Origin: Datnioides undecimradiatus
Taxonomy: Eukaryota; Chordata; Actinopteri; Lobotiformes; Datnioididae
NCBI GenBank assembly: GCA_008933995.1
Contig: WARS01000033.1
Span: forward strand, 5,139,787 to 5,203,786
Reading direction: 5' to 3'
Length of the DNA: 64,000 nucleotides
The position numbers and the translations under genes were made by a program. Below the pieces are notes generated by a model. It searched no databases, was not told where the DNA came from, and worked only from the letters and a program-made list of their open reading frames with translations. Of the stretch, positions 1 through 12,241 are shown piece by piece. Each line of letters starts with the position of its first letter. Position 1 is the first letter of the stretch.

Positions 1-1444
1 GGTTGAGATCGCTTTGTGACTGCGCAGGCGCGTGGACTCTCGTTTGCTTGGCTTTTCTGGAAACGCTGTAATAAAAACAGAAACCTTTCCAAGAAGGGGT
101 TAACAAAGTGTGTACAGTCGCCAGGTTTGGCTCGCGTTTCATCAATTATCTTTGCACAGTAGAGTCAGAGCCATCTGTGTGAAAGCAGTCTGATGGGATG
201 CAGATGTAGCAAAGGGAAAATGTCATGGTTTTTAATGTTTGGAGTGAAAATTCCTTTATTATCAGCAGAAAATGTTTGCCGTCATTTGTGCGATGTGACA
301 AGTGTTACACGTTTACAGCGCGTTTTAGCAGCAACATATCGTGGTGATACATATATATATATATTTTTATTTTTTTTTCTAAAGCTGTTCTCCCCCCGCG
401 TGCTGACTGGAAGGTGGCAGGCTGTCAGAAGGATTTTAATGTGTCGAGGCAGCATGTGACAACTCCATTCTCTATGGACTGTGTTCCTTGCTGCGGCTTA
501 AATCTCTTATTGAATGGAGTATCTTAAACCAGTTGATGTCACCAGGAAATTATGTTTATTCGTTCTAAGAATAAATGCTTAAGAGTCTGCTCCAGTTTGG
601 TGATGGGCTACAGTTTCTCTTTATTATTATCGCCATTCCTTCAGCTAGGCGTGTTCTGCTCTATTAGTCTCTCTCCGCACTGTGATTTTCATTCTGCATA
701 TTTTAAGAGTTATTTCTCAGTCAAGATGTAGCCATATTTATTTAATGAGTTACACACTCCCCGAATCAAAGCATTTGACAGCCGACGGAGAGAGTTTCTG
801 TAAAACAAGTCGCTACAAACAATTTTCATCAACTTTGCATCTGGGAAACAGAATTTAAATCGACAAAAAATAACGTATGAGTATGTCGTCTCTCTCTGCC
901 CAGCGTGAAAAAGAAACATCGTCACTGGTCAGCAGCTGTAAATCAGGTTCTCTTGTTCGTTGGATGCCTTTATAGCAGCTCATCAGGTTGTGCAAACTAT
1001 TCAGAATAAGAAATTAAACTGGAAACATCTCAAGGAAAAGCCGGTAGTGCTGCCAGAGCCGGAGAGGTAAACCTATTACAAAGGTGAAAAATGAATTCCT
1101 AGGAAGAAATTGATGACGGTGAGCCAAAACAGTGTGTTAATGGTTTATTTTAATGCTTATAGTGGGCGTCATGGAGTCTAGAATTGTCCTGATAAACACA
1201 ATTAATGTCAAAAATCCCAAGGCCGTATCAAAAATGAATTTACTAATCAATTATAGGCTTACTGTCCCTCAGGGTTTTAAATGGGTATTCAGCTGAATTC
1301 AATGTGACATTAAAAAGCACTTAAAGTCTTTTGTTTAATAAAGTGAACACAGGGTGCTCAGACCTTGTTGTACTTGCCTGCAGGTGTAGTTTGATAATGT
1401 TGCATGTCGTCATTAACTGCTTCTCTTTGCGTGTCCCTGTCCAG
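1..1444. other. upstream flank or intron 1 of cxadr
   Basis: No coding exon was found here. The cxadr exon 2 acceptor at 1441-1444 implies that this stretch is intron 1. An exon encoding a short hydrophobic signal peptide and ending in a usable donor was looked for and not seen, so exon 1 probably lies left of the window. A short AT microsatellite sits near 350-364. Confidence 0.6.
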
Positions 1445-1614
1445 GTTTGGCATCTGGTCTAGAGATCACATCGACAGGACAGTCATCCATAGAGAAGGCC
1501 AGTGGTCAGAGCGTGAAGCTGGACTGCCAGTTCACTCTTGCCCCCGAAGACTCTGGACCGCTGGATATTGAGTGGAGCTTGCTGTCCTCTGACAACCAGA
1601 AAGAAGACAAAGTG
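1445..1614 (+). CDS. cxadr: cxadr exon 2 (first half of V-set domain)
   Basis: The acceptor is CCAG at 1441-1444. The exon opens by completing a split codon (second and third bases GT, most likely Gly) and ends in phase 0 before GTACGT. It encodes the mature N-terminus, the first V-set cysteine in LDCQF, and the family motif [11 protein letters not shown]. Confidence 0.95.
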
Positions 1615-1879
1615 GTACGTGTAAAAGTTTATTTCAAAGGCGGCAGATGAAAGTACGCTTAACAGTTATCTGCTGTGTGATCAGCTTTTATTTAGCACAG
1701 CCATTGTATCCGTGTTCAGAGACGCCAGGCTTTGCTCTTGCCTTTTGGTCGGATCTTTTCCAAACTGATCTTCTGTGTGAAGCTTTAGAAATGCTTTCAC
1801 ACGCTCCGCAACAATACATCAACCGAAATCCAAAACGTATCAAGACATTTGCGTTTTTGCACTAACTGCACTGCTGCGG

Positions 1880-1924
<45 letters not shown>

Positions 1925-4900
1925 TATGCTGAAATGAAGTCGAGGCGTGTATTTTCTCTGGGTGTTGTCATATAATGTGGAAGAATACAAGGCAAGTGGA
2001 ATTTGAGCCTCATGTATTCGTAGTGAGCATTTGTTCTCTGCAGTGCTCTGCAGAGGGAGGGATGGGAGCGCTCTTTATCCCAGGCTCTGTCTTTCCTTTC
2101 CAGCTTGGCCCTCAGCCATGGAAAGGGAAGACTACACAACTCTACAGGATCTCCTCATGCCCCCGGGGCTCTCACAGCCATAGAGACAGATTCTTGCTAC
2201 AGATCGTTCCAGTGGTGTGGTCCTCTCTCTCGTGGCTGTCTGCTCCCCCACCTCCCACCTGTCACAAAGCCTTCTCATCCCTCTCCTCCTATCTCTTTTC
2301 CTCCAGATCCTGTGGCTTTGTTTTTCTTTTGTTTTTCTTTTTTTTGGGGGGGGGCTGAATGTTAGAAATAGGTCACTGGCCGTCATTAGGCTTCTCTGTC
2401 TCTGTCGCATACCCATGGTCCTCTCTGTCCACTGACCCAGCCCTCCTCTCACCCAGGTAGACCTCTGTACCCCCGCCTCTGTTTGCGGCTCTCTGAAGCT
2501 CTCTGAGTTTGCGCCAGTGAATACCCCAGTTAACACCACGTCCAAGTCTTTGCTCCACTGTGCTTCTACTCTGATTCGTTAGCTGTGTTGAAGGAAAAGC
2601 AGGTGGAGTTAACAGAGCACCAGTGCTTGGTCTTGGTGTATCATTGTTACTTGTGACGAAATTGCACAGAATTCAGTGTGGGTGGTTCCCAGTCTGGCCT
2701 CTTCCTCTTCTTGTCCGAACGCAGCTGTAGAAACATACTAAATGTTCCCAAATTGCTTTTGGTCGCACCGTTTATTTTCTTTGTAACGTGCCACACACCC
2801 GTTAATGTCGCCAGACCTCTGTAGGAATTTAAAGAGACCAGACATCGCTCTCTGAACGCATTTGTTCTCCTTGACCTATCACATTTTGCTCGCTACATAC
2901 ACACGCTCGCATTCATATAGCCCTTAACCAATATGAAGTCATGCTCAGAGTAAACGCTTTGTAATTAGCGGCATATTAATTCCATGGGGCCGCTTTAATA
3001 TATGTGACAGTGTTAAATAGGATTAGGCCGATCTGCGAGGACCACAGCTACCAGGTCAGGCAAGGAAATGAGAGTGAGGGCTAAAGTTTGTAGCCAGAGG
3101 CTCCAGAAGCTCAGCAAGCATGGTGAACCTTTGCTCACGTGGCTTGAGATGAGAAAGCCCAGGCTGCTCTTAAAGGCACCGCCGCCATCAGATAAAACTT
3201 TAAAGTGGAGAACTAGTCCACAGGATCAGTCCCACAAAGGTCATGTAACTGGGAACTCAAAGCCCGGTTTCTGCAAGCGAGGGGATGGTTGTGTGGTGTG
3301 TCTGCCACATGCAAATGTCTTTAACCTTAAGCATTGTGTTGATATTAATGAGCCAAACGTTCCAGCTGCACTTTCTCCGCATTGATGCAATCAGCGGCAA
3401 TGCCACAGCATTATCCATTCAGTTCAGTATCTGGTGGGGAATGATGGCCTCCTCCATCTGACATATCCCACATATCATCGGGGCCTTTTTGAGGGTGGTG
3501 AAGCATAGCTAATGCTTGTTGCTTTGTCGGGTTTGAATGAAAGATGCCAGGCATGCCTACAGTAACAGTCATTTGCATTTGGCTGCCATTGCCTGGCGAC
3601 AGATTAGCTGGAAAGAGGGCGTGCCCTGTGTATTCGCCACCTCTGTGAGAAAGAGGAAAACAATTTAAAAAAAAAATGAAATCTGAACTGTGAACGGGAG
3701 CAGAATTTATGTGGAACAGCACATCAAAATACATTTCTTTATCCCATATCACTGAAACTGCCTCTTTTGTCCTTGAGCGCAGCAGCGGAGCCTTTTGTTT
3801 ACTGAAGTTATTGCGACAGGAATGTGCGCGTGTTGACAAAGTATTGGAGGATTTGGATGCAAAGCCGCGACAGTGTGGTGAAAATTGCATTGTTTGTTTG
3901 TACATTAGCGATGATCGGGAATGCCCACGTCCACGTTTTTGTTCCATTCTTCATAGCCTCGACGCTGAAGGACACTTAATCCGTTTTACAGGTGGTGAAT
4001 CTGTTTTAACCTTGCGGTGTTTGGAGCAGAGCTGCTCCTGTGGAAGTATGTGGCGGCAGCACTTGAAGTCATTAAAGTTAAAAGCCTCTGTGGGAGCTCA
4101 GAGCCACGATGCTGCAGCTCTCCAGGTTGTTTAGAGTACACAGGTATCGCCGCTCTCTGCTTTGCCTCTCAAATGATCTGCGGCGCTTCCTCTTCCCTCC
4201 CTGAGCAACAGCGTCACATGACAATGACCTCATTTTTACATGTGTCTGATGAAACTAAGCCTGGCCAATCTTTTACCTCCGCAGTACGATCCGTCCACTG
4301 AGAGCGGCCGGGCCAGGTGGCGATTGTATCACTGAGCGTCCTACCTGTTATGAAACCCAGCACACAGACAGTGGTGCTCCTCTGTCCTTTCCAGCCCCCG
4401 CCAGCTTGTCTAGTCATTTGCCCTTTTCATTTTCATTCCCCGCGGTCTTTATGGGATCTTTTTTTCATTGGATCATGATTCTCAAGGTTATTGTGCAGTT
4501 CAGATTTTTATTTTTTTTTTTCCTTTTGGTTGGAGGTGTGCATGTGTGTAAGCACTCCCATCTGTGGGCCTGTGAAGTGGTTGAGCCCATGTGAGAGTTC
4601 TTGTCTGGCTGAGCTCGGGGCAATTTAATTTCCTCTCCTGCGTGGTCTCATCTCGCATGTTGCTGTTATTACTGCTGACGTTCTGATCCCCAGTCAAGTT
4701 GGAAGGATAGGCTCTCCTCCCCTGAGAGCCAGGAGGACTTTTAACTGCATTACCTGTTTACGTGGCTAATATGTACTAAGATGAACATGGCGCCCGTTTG
4801 CAGGCAGCTCCAGGAACGAGTCTTCCAGTTGGAAATGGAGCAGAAAGGCAACTTGCTGCAGACACCTCAGAACCTCACTGACTCTGTTCCCCTTTGTTTT

Positions 4901-7900
4901 TGCTCCTCTCGTGCTTCCTTTGAGTGCTCTGCCTCCGCTGATGGGTTCATTATTCTTCCTCTCCTCCTGCATGTTTAGTCTTTTCCTCTCTCCTCCTCTC
5001 TACCCAGGGGTATTGCTGTGCATATGCCTGGTGTTGATCGTGGCACAGAAAAGCCAGTTGATGACTGTCTCCATGGAAATGTGGAAGAATATGCCAGCGT
5101 CTATAAAAGAGAATGAGAACTCTTTTCATTGTTGTTTGCTTTTCTTTTCCCCTCCTTGTTCTTTTCCTTGTGTTTTTGTTTTTTCCCTCCTCCATTTCCC
5201 CAGCTACTAGCTACGAGGGTTCTTGTTGGCTCCACCTGGTCTTTATTTCTAGGCATTTCCTTGCTGCTTTCAGGACCCAGACTTTGTGTGTGCGTGTCTG
5301 TGTGTGTGTGTGTGGGGAGGCAGTCGGGCCGGAGTTGGGGGCCACTGCTCTTTGTTGACACAGCAGGTGTTGATTTGGCTCCACAGTGGTCGCTTTGTTT
5401 GTTCCACCTTCATTCTCGTTAAGCACGGAAAGGGCAGAACAACACAGGCTGCCAGGCTGAAGGGCGTCGCAGAGATAAAAGGGATGGTGCTTTTCTCTCT
5501 TCCATATATTTTGGTTGGATCAGTGAGCACAGCCTTTACTTTCAGAAGGCAGACGACTCACATTTCAAGGTCTTTGTTTCATTTGTTTTTTCAGGAGGAC
5601 TTTTATTTTCATAATCATCATTCTAAGTAGGTTTAAGGTTAAGTCACACTCTCCGTCCTGCACTCCAGGTGATCCTGTACTCCGGCGACAGGGCCTACGA
5701 GGACTACTACGATCCAATGAAGGGTCGAGTCCACTTCAACTCAGCTGATCCGAAGAATGGCGACGCCTCCATAAACCTGACGGGGCTGAGGCCATCCGAC
5801 TCGGGAACCTACCAGTGTAAGGTGAAGAAGGCTCCAGGGATCCGCAGCAGGAAGATGCTGCTGATCGTCATGGGTGAGTGGAACAAACCACCAAACACAC
5901 TTTGTGGGGGTTTTTTGTCTCACGGGGTAAAATTCTCCCTCTGCACAGTGGAAATGCACTAAATCACACGCCCTTTGCCCTCCTTGGCTGTTTGGATGTA
6001 ATCCCTTCTAAAATGGAGTACATAACCTTCCTACAGGCTGCGCAGCGTTGCCCCCTCTGTGATACAATTCTGTATTCACCCGAGATGCTCTGTGATTATG
6101 TCTAAAATGATAATCCAGATTTTTTTTTTTAAATATTGCACTCATGACTCTTATTTAACAAATTTATTTCTCCCACTTCAAATAGGGTTTGTTGGGGGTT
6201 TTTTTGGTATGCAAATATTTTACAATATTCGCTCTATGTCTAAAATACTGTAAATTAAAACCCTTCCTTTCCACCTTGTGTAACACAGGTAAAGCTAATT
6301 AAACAGTTAGTCTGGAGTATTATGAATCACAGGACACTCTGTATTTAAAAAAACCCCATGTGGACAACAAACCTCAGAAGTCCATGCACCCAGCTGGCTC
6401 TTTATTGCACAGAGTGAGATGGGTGACACGTCAGAGTTGTATAAGTCAGATGATTCACTCCCTAGGCAAACACACACACACACTCACACACAGTGGCCTT
6501 GCTGATCGGTCAACTGACTAAATGATGTCGAAAGCGAATCGCCTCCCGAAACCCGGCTGGTATTTGCGTATGGGAAAAACAAGCCGCATGTGCCGTTATC
6601 AGAAGAGTCTGTCCCTTCCGAGGGTAGGGCGAGCTCCGGGAAATGGCTGCTGTTCTACTTGACGCGATATAATGTGTACAAGAGCGGCCGCGCTGCACCA
6701 GCTAGCTCAACCAGAAAGACATGAGCTGTTGTAATACAAACAGGTTCTTCAGTAGTTATGTTGTGGAGCCTGAAGGCAGCTTTCTGATAAAAGAGATGGA
6801 TGGCCGCAGATAATCTGATCATCAACTGTGACTGCAGCTGACCCAGGAACCTCTGACACTGCCCTTGGGAAGGCAGCTTTACATACAAATTCATCTGACC
6901 AGAAGCAACATATAAAATATATATATATATATCAGTGCTTATACATCGATTGTGCCCGCCGACGTTAGAGCGTCTGTTGGTTTGTCACTTGTTTTCATGC
7001 CCTGTCCCTGAATTTTGCTCGTCGCTTTAGGTAAAAAGCTGTCTAAGCAGAGCTGTATCAGATAGAAGCTAACAGCATAGGCTGAGGTTGTAGGTTAATT
7101 ACAATAGTCCCGTAACCGAAGGTGTTCATGTTTGAACCGATACTGTAATCACACTCAGCTCTACATCGCCCTGTCTCACTGTGGCTTGAACCAGCTGCGT
7201 TTGTGACATAGTCTCACTCTCTCTCTCTCTCTCTCTCTCTCTTGCTACATACTCCTTCGGTATGTTAGCTCTGGTGGTTCTTTAACTGCATTTTGATCAT
7301 TTGGTTTTATTTGTTGGTCGTGCTGTGAATAGGAGCATTGGCTACGTGGATCCAATTTCCAGTTTGACTCTAATGCGAAAGTCTTTAACTGCAGCATGTA
7401 TATGTGATGAGAGAGGGGTTGCTGGAGGCCACAGAAGCTGACAGGCTGCTAGCTATTGACCCCGAGGGCAGTGGTGTTCTTAGCAAAGAAGCACTGACAA
7501 GGAGAGGCGAGGACATCTTGCCTGCTCTGCATTTTACCTTCGGGTTGATCTTGTCACAAGGTGGATGGTAGCATGAACAGGGGAGACGTGCGTGCATGTG
7601 TGCGCACAAACACAAACACGCTTCAGTTTATCCACTGGGCGGTGCTGGGGCTTGTCACAAACACTGCCATATGCGGGTACACACACATGCTGACACCTGC
7701 AGTGTACATGGTGTCCAGGTAGCGTACAGGAGGCGGCGTCCCTTGTTGTGTATTCTCCTCTGGTTGCAGCAGGACATTGAAGTTAACAGGAGGAGAGTAG
7801 CCACCAGCAACTCTCGCAACTGTTTCTGACTGGGCCCCGCCTCTACTCTCAGCAGCCAATCATTTAGCTGGGCCTGCCTGAAGTCCAGACAATCCTCATC

Positions 7901-10900
7901 ACATCCAGGATCTCGCTGCAAAGCTCAACAGCCAATCCCTTTAATTCTGCCTGCCTGGCTTTAGTGCCCACTAGTTGAATTATTTCACTTTACCATTCAA
8001 CAGTCGGTCGCCACTCACTTGTGTTGTGCGCCTCCCGACCGCAGCGAATACCACAATCTAGCAATCCCTTTGTTCTTATCTCGTCCACGAGATAGCCTTG
8101 TGCAACCCATAAATCTGTGTTCATTGTTCGTTTACCAGAGCCCGGGCCGGCTGTATCGCTCTGCCCTTTATCTCTGCGTGCTGCTCCAGCCTCTGTCACC
8201 TTCTTCTTTGACCTCATCTCTCCAACAAATAAATCTGCTCATCAGACAGCGGTCCTAATACGAGGAGCTGTGCGTTACAGCCCTCGGACGCGTCGGGTTG
8301 ACTTTCACCTTTAAAAGACGCTTTCAAAATGTCATAGCTCTCTGACATTTACTGTGTGTCGTGCGAATGTGCGTGTAGGTGCGGCGCGGCGGCAGCAAAG
8401 AGCAGGGCAGTGAGTTAGGAGCTGCGCAGCCTTGGCCCCCACCACTCCACCATCTGTCCATCAGCGCTCGCTTAATTTTTGCCCTCCCGCTCTCCGTTTT
8501 TACCCCCTCCACCCTGACCCCGTGTGTGTTTATTAGATTAGCAGGAGCGCTCAGTACTGTCAGTCTACTGTTAATCCTTACGTTTATGCCTGCTAAGCTC
8601 CCCCCTCCCGCCTGACACCTGGTTCAGATCTGGAGGGCCCCACTCCAGGGTTTTGTTGTTACAGAACCCATTATTACCACACCATGATGTCAGCTTTCTG
8701 TCAGTGAACATGGAGCGCAGGCTTCGATTGTGGCCTCAGATTTTTTTTCTTTCCCTATCCAAATATCACCCCTCATAGTCTCTCCCACTCTCTCTCCCTT
8801 TTCCCTCCTCACCTGGCTGACAGTGTGTCTGGGTTTCACTGGAGTTGGTCTGCTTTTAATTTGGAGCTCTGTTTGTTTTCGAATCCCCCATCTCATCTCC
8901 TGCCAACGCCGCGACTGACCGAGGAGTGTTTGCACACGAAAGCTTTGCCTCCGTCGTTAACCCTGAACACTACAGGCACGTGCATTTGTGCGTCCAGTGG
9001 CGCACGGCTCCCATCTTATTGCGATTATCCTGAGTGACAGCTCCTGTGATGACAGCAGCTGTATCAATTACTCTGATTACTGCTCTCATTACACTGATGA
9101 CTGCTGCTTTGAGCAAGGGAGGAAATCAACTTTAGACGAACACAATACACAGACACACAACTTGCCCACAACATGAAAGATTGAAAAATAACAGGGTGGT
9201 AGGCGGGAGGACTGTGTTGTTCTGAGCTAATGGGGCCACCTGGTTGCGTCTGCTATGTTTCACCTCTCTCAATCACTCCCCGCCATTTCTCGTCTCTCCA
9301 CAGTGAAGCCGTCCAAGCCCAGGTGCTACGCCGACAGCCCCACACAGGAAGGCAAAGACATTGTGCTGAAGTGCACATCGAGCGAGGGCACCAACCCCCT
9401 GCAGTACACCTGGGAGAGGACCAGCGACAACAAGCTGCTGCCTGCCTCCGCTGTGCTGGGTAATGGACCTTTTGACAAGCACCCCCAAACGCATAAAGAG
9501 CAGTTTTCAAGTTCTCTTTCTGTTTAACGCTGTCATCTGTCCACCGGTGTGTTCTTTGCCCTCGCTGCAGATCCTGTGGGAGGCACCATTAACGTGAAGA
9601 ACGCAACTGCCAGCGCATCTGGCACATACCGCTGCACTGCCAGCAACCGCGTTGGCACTGAGGAATGTACACTGTATCTCGACGTGACACCTCGTGAGTT
9701 CCCAACTAACTTACTTTCTCAACCGTTTCACGTTTAGAGCTCTTGCTCCGCTCTTTAACCACCTTTTAAAACTGCTGACTAACATATTTTGTGTGTTCAA
9801 CACTGCCATCGATAAAGCTGCGCCGTCACCCTGCTACCAACCTGCATGTGTGCCGCCTTGGATATTGTACCTAAGTGCAGATGAACTTAAAATCATGGGT
9901 GGATCCTTTAGGTTATTGTCCTTTGACAACCGTGATAAATTCTCTTTTCAGCGCACACGCCCAGCTACAGCTGTGGTTTTCCATATTTCCTCAGCAACAA
10001 ATAGAAGATGAAGGTCACTGCAATAAAAAGCTGCCAGTTTATCACAGCTAAATATAGAAAATCAATGGACTTTAACAAGCCACCCGGTGGTGTTCTAACC
10101 TCCTCTCAATGCTACTACCACTGTACTAAAAGTCCAGCTTGAAGGTTCCATTGCGTTCACAAAGAGAGCATACATTTAATTCAGGCGAGCTGTGGTTGGT
10201 TTGGGGTCCGGGGATTTAGGCGGCGGTGGCTGTGACAGCACTGACTTCAGCAGCTGTAGCTTGACTATTAGTCCACATGTTAAATCTCTGTCTCAAACTC
10301 ATTCTCTAAGGCCAGATACAGCTCAGATTGTACCTTGTTTGTTGTTGGGATAGATTTGTATACAGCTGTGTGAATATATAATTTACAGAACACAGGCTCC
10401 TGTGGCTACGCAGGCGTGGAAGGTATAATTTGAGCTTTAGTGGCAGGAGCATCTCCTGAGTGACATCGGTAATTACACTTTAGAAAAACGTTTTTTTTAA
10501 CAAGATTATTGGAGAAAAGGTGCTACGAAGCTAAAAAAAACAGTCACATGTTGAGTCAGGAGCAGCCGAGGCCAGAGTCAAAGCAGCACTTAGCCTCAGA
10601 GGGCCATTCAGGACTGTATTTTGAGGTTTTTGTTGGACGCAGATACCTTAGTTATGTTGAAGTCACTGCTTCACCAAACCTGCCAACTCTCCTTGTGTCC
10701 TTGTGTTGTCCAGCCCCCAACACCGCAGGCATCGTCGCCGGAGCCATAATTGCTGTGCTCCTGATCCTCCTCATCATTGCCATCATCCTCTTCTGCTTTT
10801 GCCGCGCTCGCAACAAGAAGAAGTACGAGAAGGAAATCTGCAATGAGATCAGGTACACACACACACACACACACACACAGAAACACCAGCGAGACTTTTG

Positions 10901-11037
10901 ATGGACACATGTTTAGAAAACTGTGAAACTGTAGGATGATACATATTGCATGTACTGGATTAAGAAGCAGCAGCAACAATGTTATAGGATAACGTGATTA
11001 TTTCTGTCTGCTCCCCGTGTAAAATGACCAGCAGTCA

Positions 11038-11085
<48 letters not shown>

Positions 11086-12241
11086 CCTACAGCCCCAACA
11101 ACCATGAAAATGGTTTTTCTCCATCAGCGTTTTCCTTTTTTTACCCCTCCTCAAATAAACAGCTGTGGTAATCAGTTTGAAAGCTTTGTTTGCTCTGTGG
11201 ATCCTGTGTCATGTCTGCCGCCGCCGGCTACCCCCCCCCCCCGCCCGCCCGCCCGCTCCAGAGACACCTACCCTAACTCCCCTCCCCTCGCCAGCCAACT
11301 CTCCATCCGGCCCACGGGCTCTGTACAACCCCTGGGCTTACTATCACTCTGCTGCGGACTGAATCTGTCTAAGACCACAATGTGACACTGCTCACGCTGT
11401 AGGACAAAGAGGATTAGACCACTGCTCCTGCGTCGTATACACACAGACACACGCGTTCGCTGAAACACCACAGCATGAAGCTATGGACTAAACGAGCACT
11501 GGCCCCTCAGGCTCAGTTTGATTGAGCATTTAACTGGATTATTGCTGCTTATTAGTTGTTAATGTGGTGGCAGAGGGAGTAGAGGGCATAGCTGTGTTTG
11601 GTTGCTCAGCTCAACCTCTACAGGCTATTACACAGTCAGTGTGGCTGAGCAGTGCAGACGCTGCCCCAACCAATCAAACAGGCCAACTCCAATTATTTGT
11701 CCCTCTTTACTCAGTCAGATCATGTTTCGCTCTTGAAACGACTCATGCAGACTCCTTAAGTGTTCATTGTTTTCCTCGCTGGGGTCTGAAGCGGCAGACG
11801 CTCCAGCCTTTTATATACCTGTGTATCATCGGACTTCATTATGGTTTATAGCACCTGACGAAATTGTTTTCCGTTTTCAATTTCTGTGACTTGACATTCA
11901 GGTGAGCTAAGTTCACAGCCTTGCCTCGTCTAAATGTGCTGCTGTCTGTTTCTCTCAGAGAGGACGTGCCCCCTCCTAAGAGTCGCGTTTCTACGGCACG
12001 CAGCTTCACCGTGGGCAGCCAGCGCTCCTCCCTGGGCTCCATGTCGCCTTCCAACCTGCACGAGTACGCCCTGAAGCCCCAGTACGACAAGATTCCCTCG
12101 TCAGAGGAGTACGAGAGGCCTCCGAGCCACGCCCCTCTGCCCCCGCCCAATGCTGCCAAGATGCCAGGTCCCAACCTCAGCCGCATGGGGGCCATCCCCG
12201 TCATGATCCCTGCCCAGAACAGGGACGGCTCAATCGTCTAG
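1445..12241 (+). CDS. cxadr: cxadr, coxsackie and adenovirus receptor homolog (exons 2-7, 5' partial)
   Basis: This encodes a cell-adhesion receptor of the CTX/JAM immunoglobulin family that acts at tight junctions and cardiac intercalated discs; the mammalian protein is also a virus receptor. The six exons join as 1445-1614, 5669-5873, 9304-9459, 9571-9693, 10714-10852 and 11959-12241. The intron phases agree throughout and give 358 residues, lacking only the first exon. The order of parts is a V-set Ig domain (LDCQF near the start, TYQCKV closing it), a C2-set domain (cysteines in [22 protein letters not shown] and EECTLY), a transmembrane helix at about residues 224-246, and a long tail. 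Potential N-glycosylation sites NLTG and NATA match the two sites of the mammalian protein. The tail keeps the EDVPPPKSR and [10 protein letters not shown] blocks and ends in GSIV, a class I PDZ ligand. The signal peptide exon is outside the window. Identification as CXADR rather than CLMP, ESAM or BT-IgSF rests on the near-identical tail. Confidence 0.96.
1615..5668 (+). other. cxadr intron 2
   Basis: This 4.05-kb intron contains a (GT)n tract at 1882-1922 and several CT- or T-rich stretches (2280-2350, 4500-4530, 5130-5200). Open frames near 1975-2545 and 3411-4134 occur on both strands at once. They show no recognisable protein and no splice-site support, so I regard them as chance. Confidence 0.85.
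1882..1922. repeat. (GT)n microsatellite
   Basis: An uninterrupted GT dinucleotide run of about 20 units, in cxadr intron 2. Confidence 0.97.
5669..5873 (+). CDS. cxadr: cxadr exon 3 (second half of V-set domain)
   Basis: The acceptor is CACTCCAG and the donor is G|GTGAGT, giving phase 0 in and phase 1 out. The exon encodes [14 protein letters not shown], the glycosylation sequon NLTG, and the second V-set cysteine in [12 protein letters not shown]. These surfaces form the adhesion interface of the D1 domain in the family. Confidence 0.96.
5874..9303 (+). other. cxadr intron 3
   Basis: This 3.4-kb intron holds a (TC)n tract at 7215-7242. A stretch at 7850-8250 contains two similar AATAAATCTG-type segments (about 8108 and 8227) and could be the remnant of a mobile element, but I could not identify it. 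No exon was seen. Confidence 0.8.
7215..7242. repeat. (TC)n microsatellite
   Basis: A simple TC dinucleotide tract inside cxadr intron 3. Confidence 0.95.
9304..9459 (+). CDS. cxadr: cxadr exon 4 (first half of C2-set domain)
   Basis: The acceptor is CTCTCCACAG and the donor is G|GTAATG, phase 1 on both sides. It encodes [12 protein letters not shown], the core cysteine in LKCTSSEG, and the tryptophan in QYTWERTSD that marks the domain core. Confidence 0.95.
9460..9570 (+). other. cxadr intron 4 (short)
   Basis: A 111-bp intron with GT-AG ends; it is the shortest intron of the gene and splits the C2-set domain in phase 1. Confidence 0.92.
9571..9693 (+). CDS. cxadr: cxadr exon 5 (second half of C2-set domain)
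   Basis: The acceptor is CTCGCTGCAG and the donor is C|GTGAGT, phase 1 on both sides. It encodes the sequon NATA, the core cysteine in [12 protein letters not shown], and the extra cysteine in EECTLYLDV that is typical of the CTX-family C2 domain. Confidence 0.95.
9694..10713 (+). other. cxadr intron 5
   Basis: A 1.0-kb intron with no exon, RNA gene or recognisable repeat beyond A- and T-rich runs. Confidence 0.85.
10714..10852 (+). CDS. cxadr: cxadr exon 6 (juxtamembrane stalk, transmembrane helix, basic anchor)
   Basis: The exon enters in phase 1 and leaves in phase 2 (AG|GTACAC). It encodes PPPNTAG, a long Ile/Leu/Ala/Val transmembrane segment starting at [11 protein letters not shown], two cysteines in FCFCR that are good palmitoylation candidates as in mammals, and the basic stop-transfer run [11 protein letters not shown]. 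The donor is unusual because a CA microsatellite starts at the third intron base. Confidence 0.95.
10853..11958 (+). other. cxadr intron 6 with two CA microsatellites
   Basis: A 1.1-kb intron. (AC)n runs lie at 10855-10879, abutting the donor, and at 11039-11083. A C-rich run is present at 11230-11255. No other exon was recognised. Confidence 0.88.
11039..11083. repeat. (CA)n microsatellite
   Basis: A run of about 22 CA units in cxadr intron 6. Confidence 0.97.
11959..12241 (+). CDS. cxadr: cxadr exon 7 (cytoplasmic tail and stop)
   Basis: The acceptor is TCTCTCAG; the first base completes an Arg codon. It encodes [15 protein letters not shown], a conserved [10 protein letters not shown] block, a YDKI tyrosine motif where the mammalian protein has a YxxV-type sorting signal, and the near-invariant [15 protein letters not shown] block. 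It ends in DGSIV and TAG, a class I PDZ-binding C-terminus for MAGI, ZO-1 and similar scaffolds. No alternative exon 8 with the mammalian TVV-type end was found downstream. Confidence 0.96.

Noticed and set aside
2132-2545. 137-codon minus-strand frame
   Set aside because: It is produced by pyrimidine-rich low-complexity sequence read in reverse.
3709-4134. 141-codon plus-strand frame in cxadr intron 2
   Set aside because: No domain recognised, and a 178-codon frame on the opposite strand overlaps its start. There is no acceptor/donor pair consistent with the cxadr frame.
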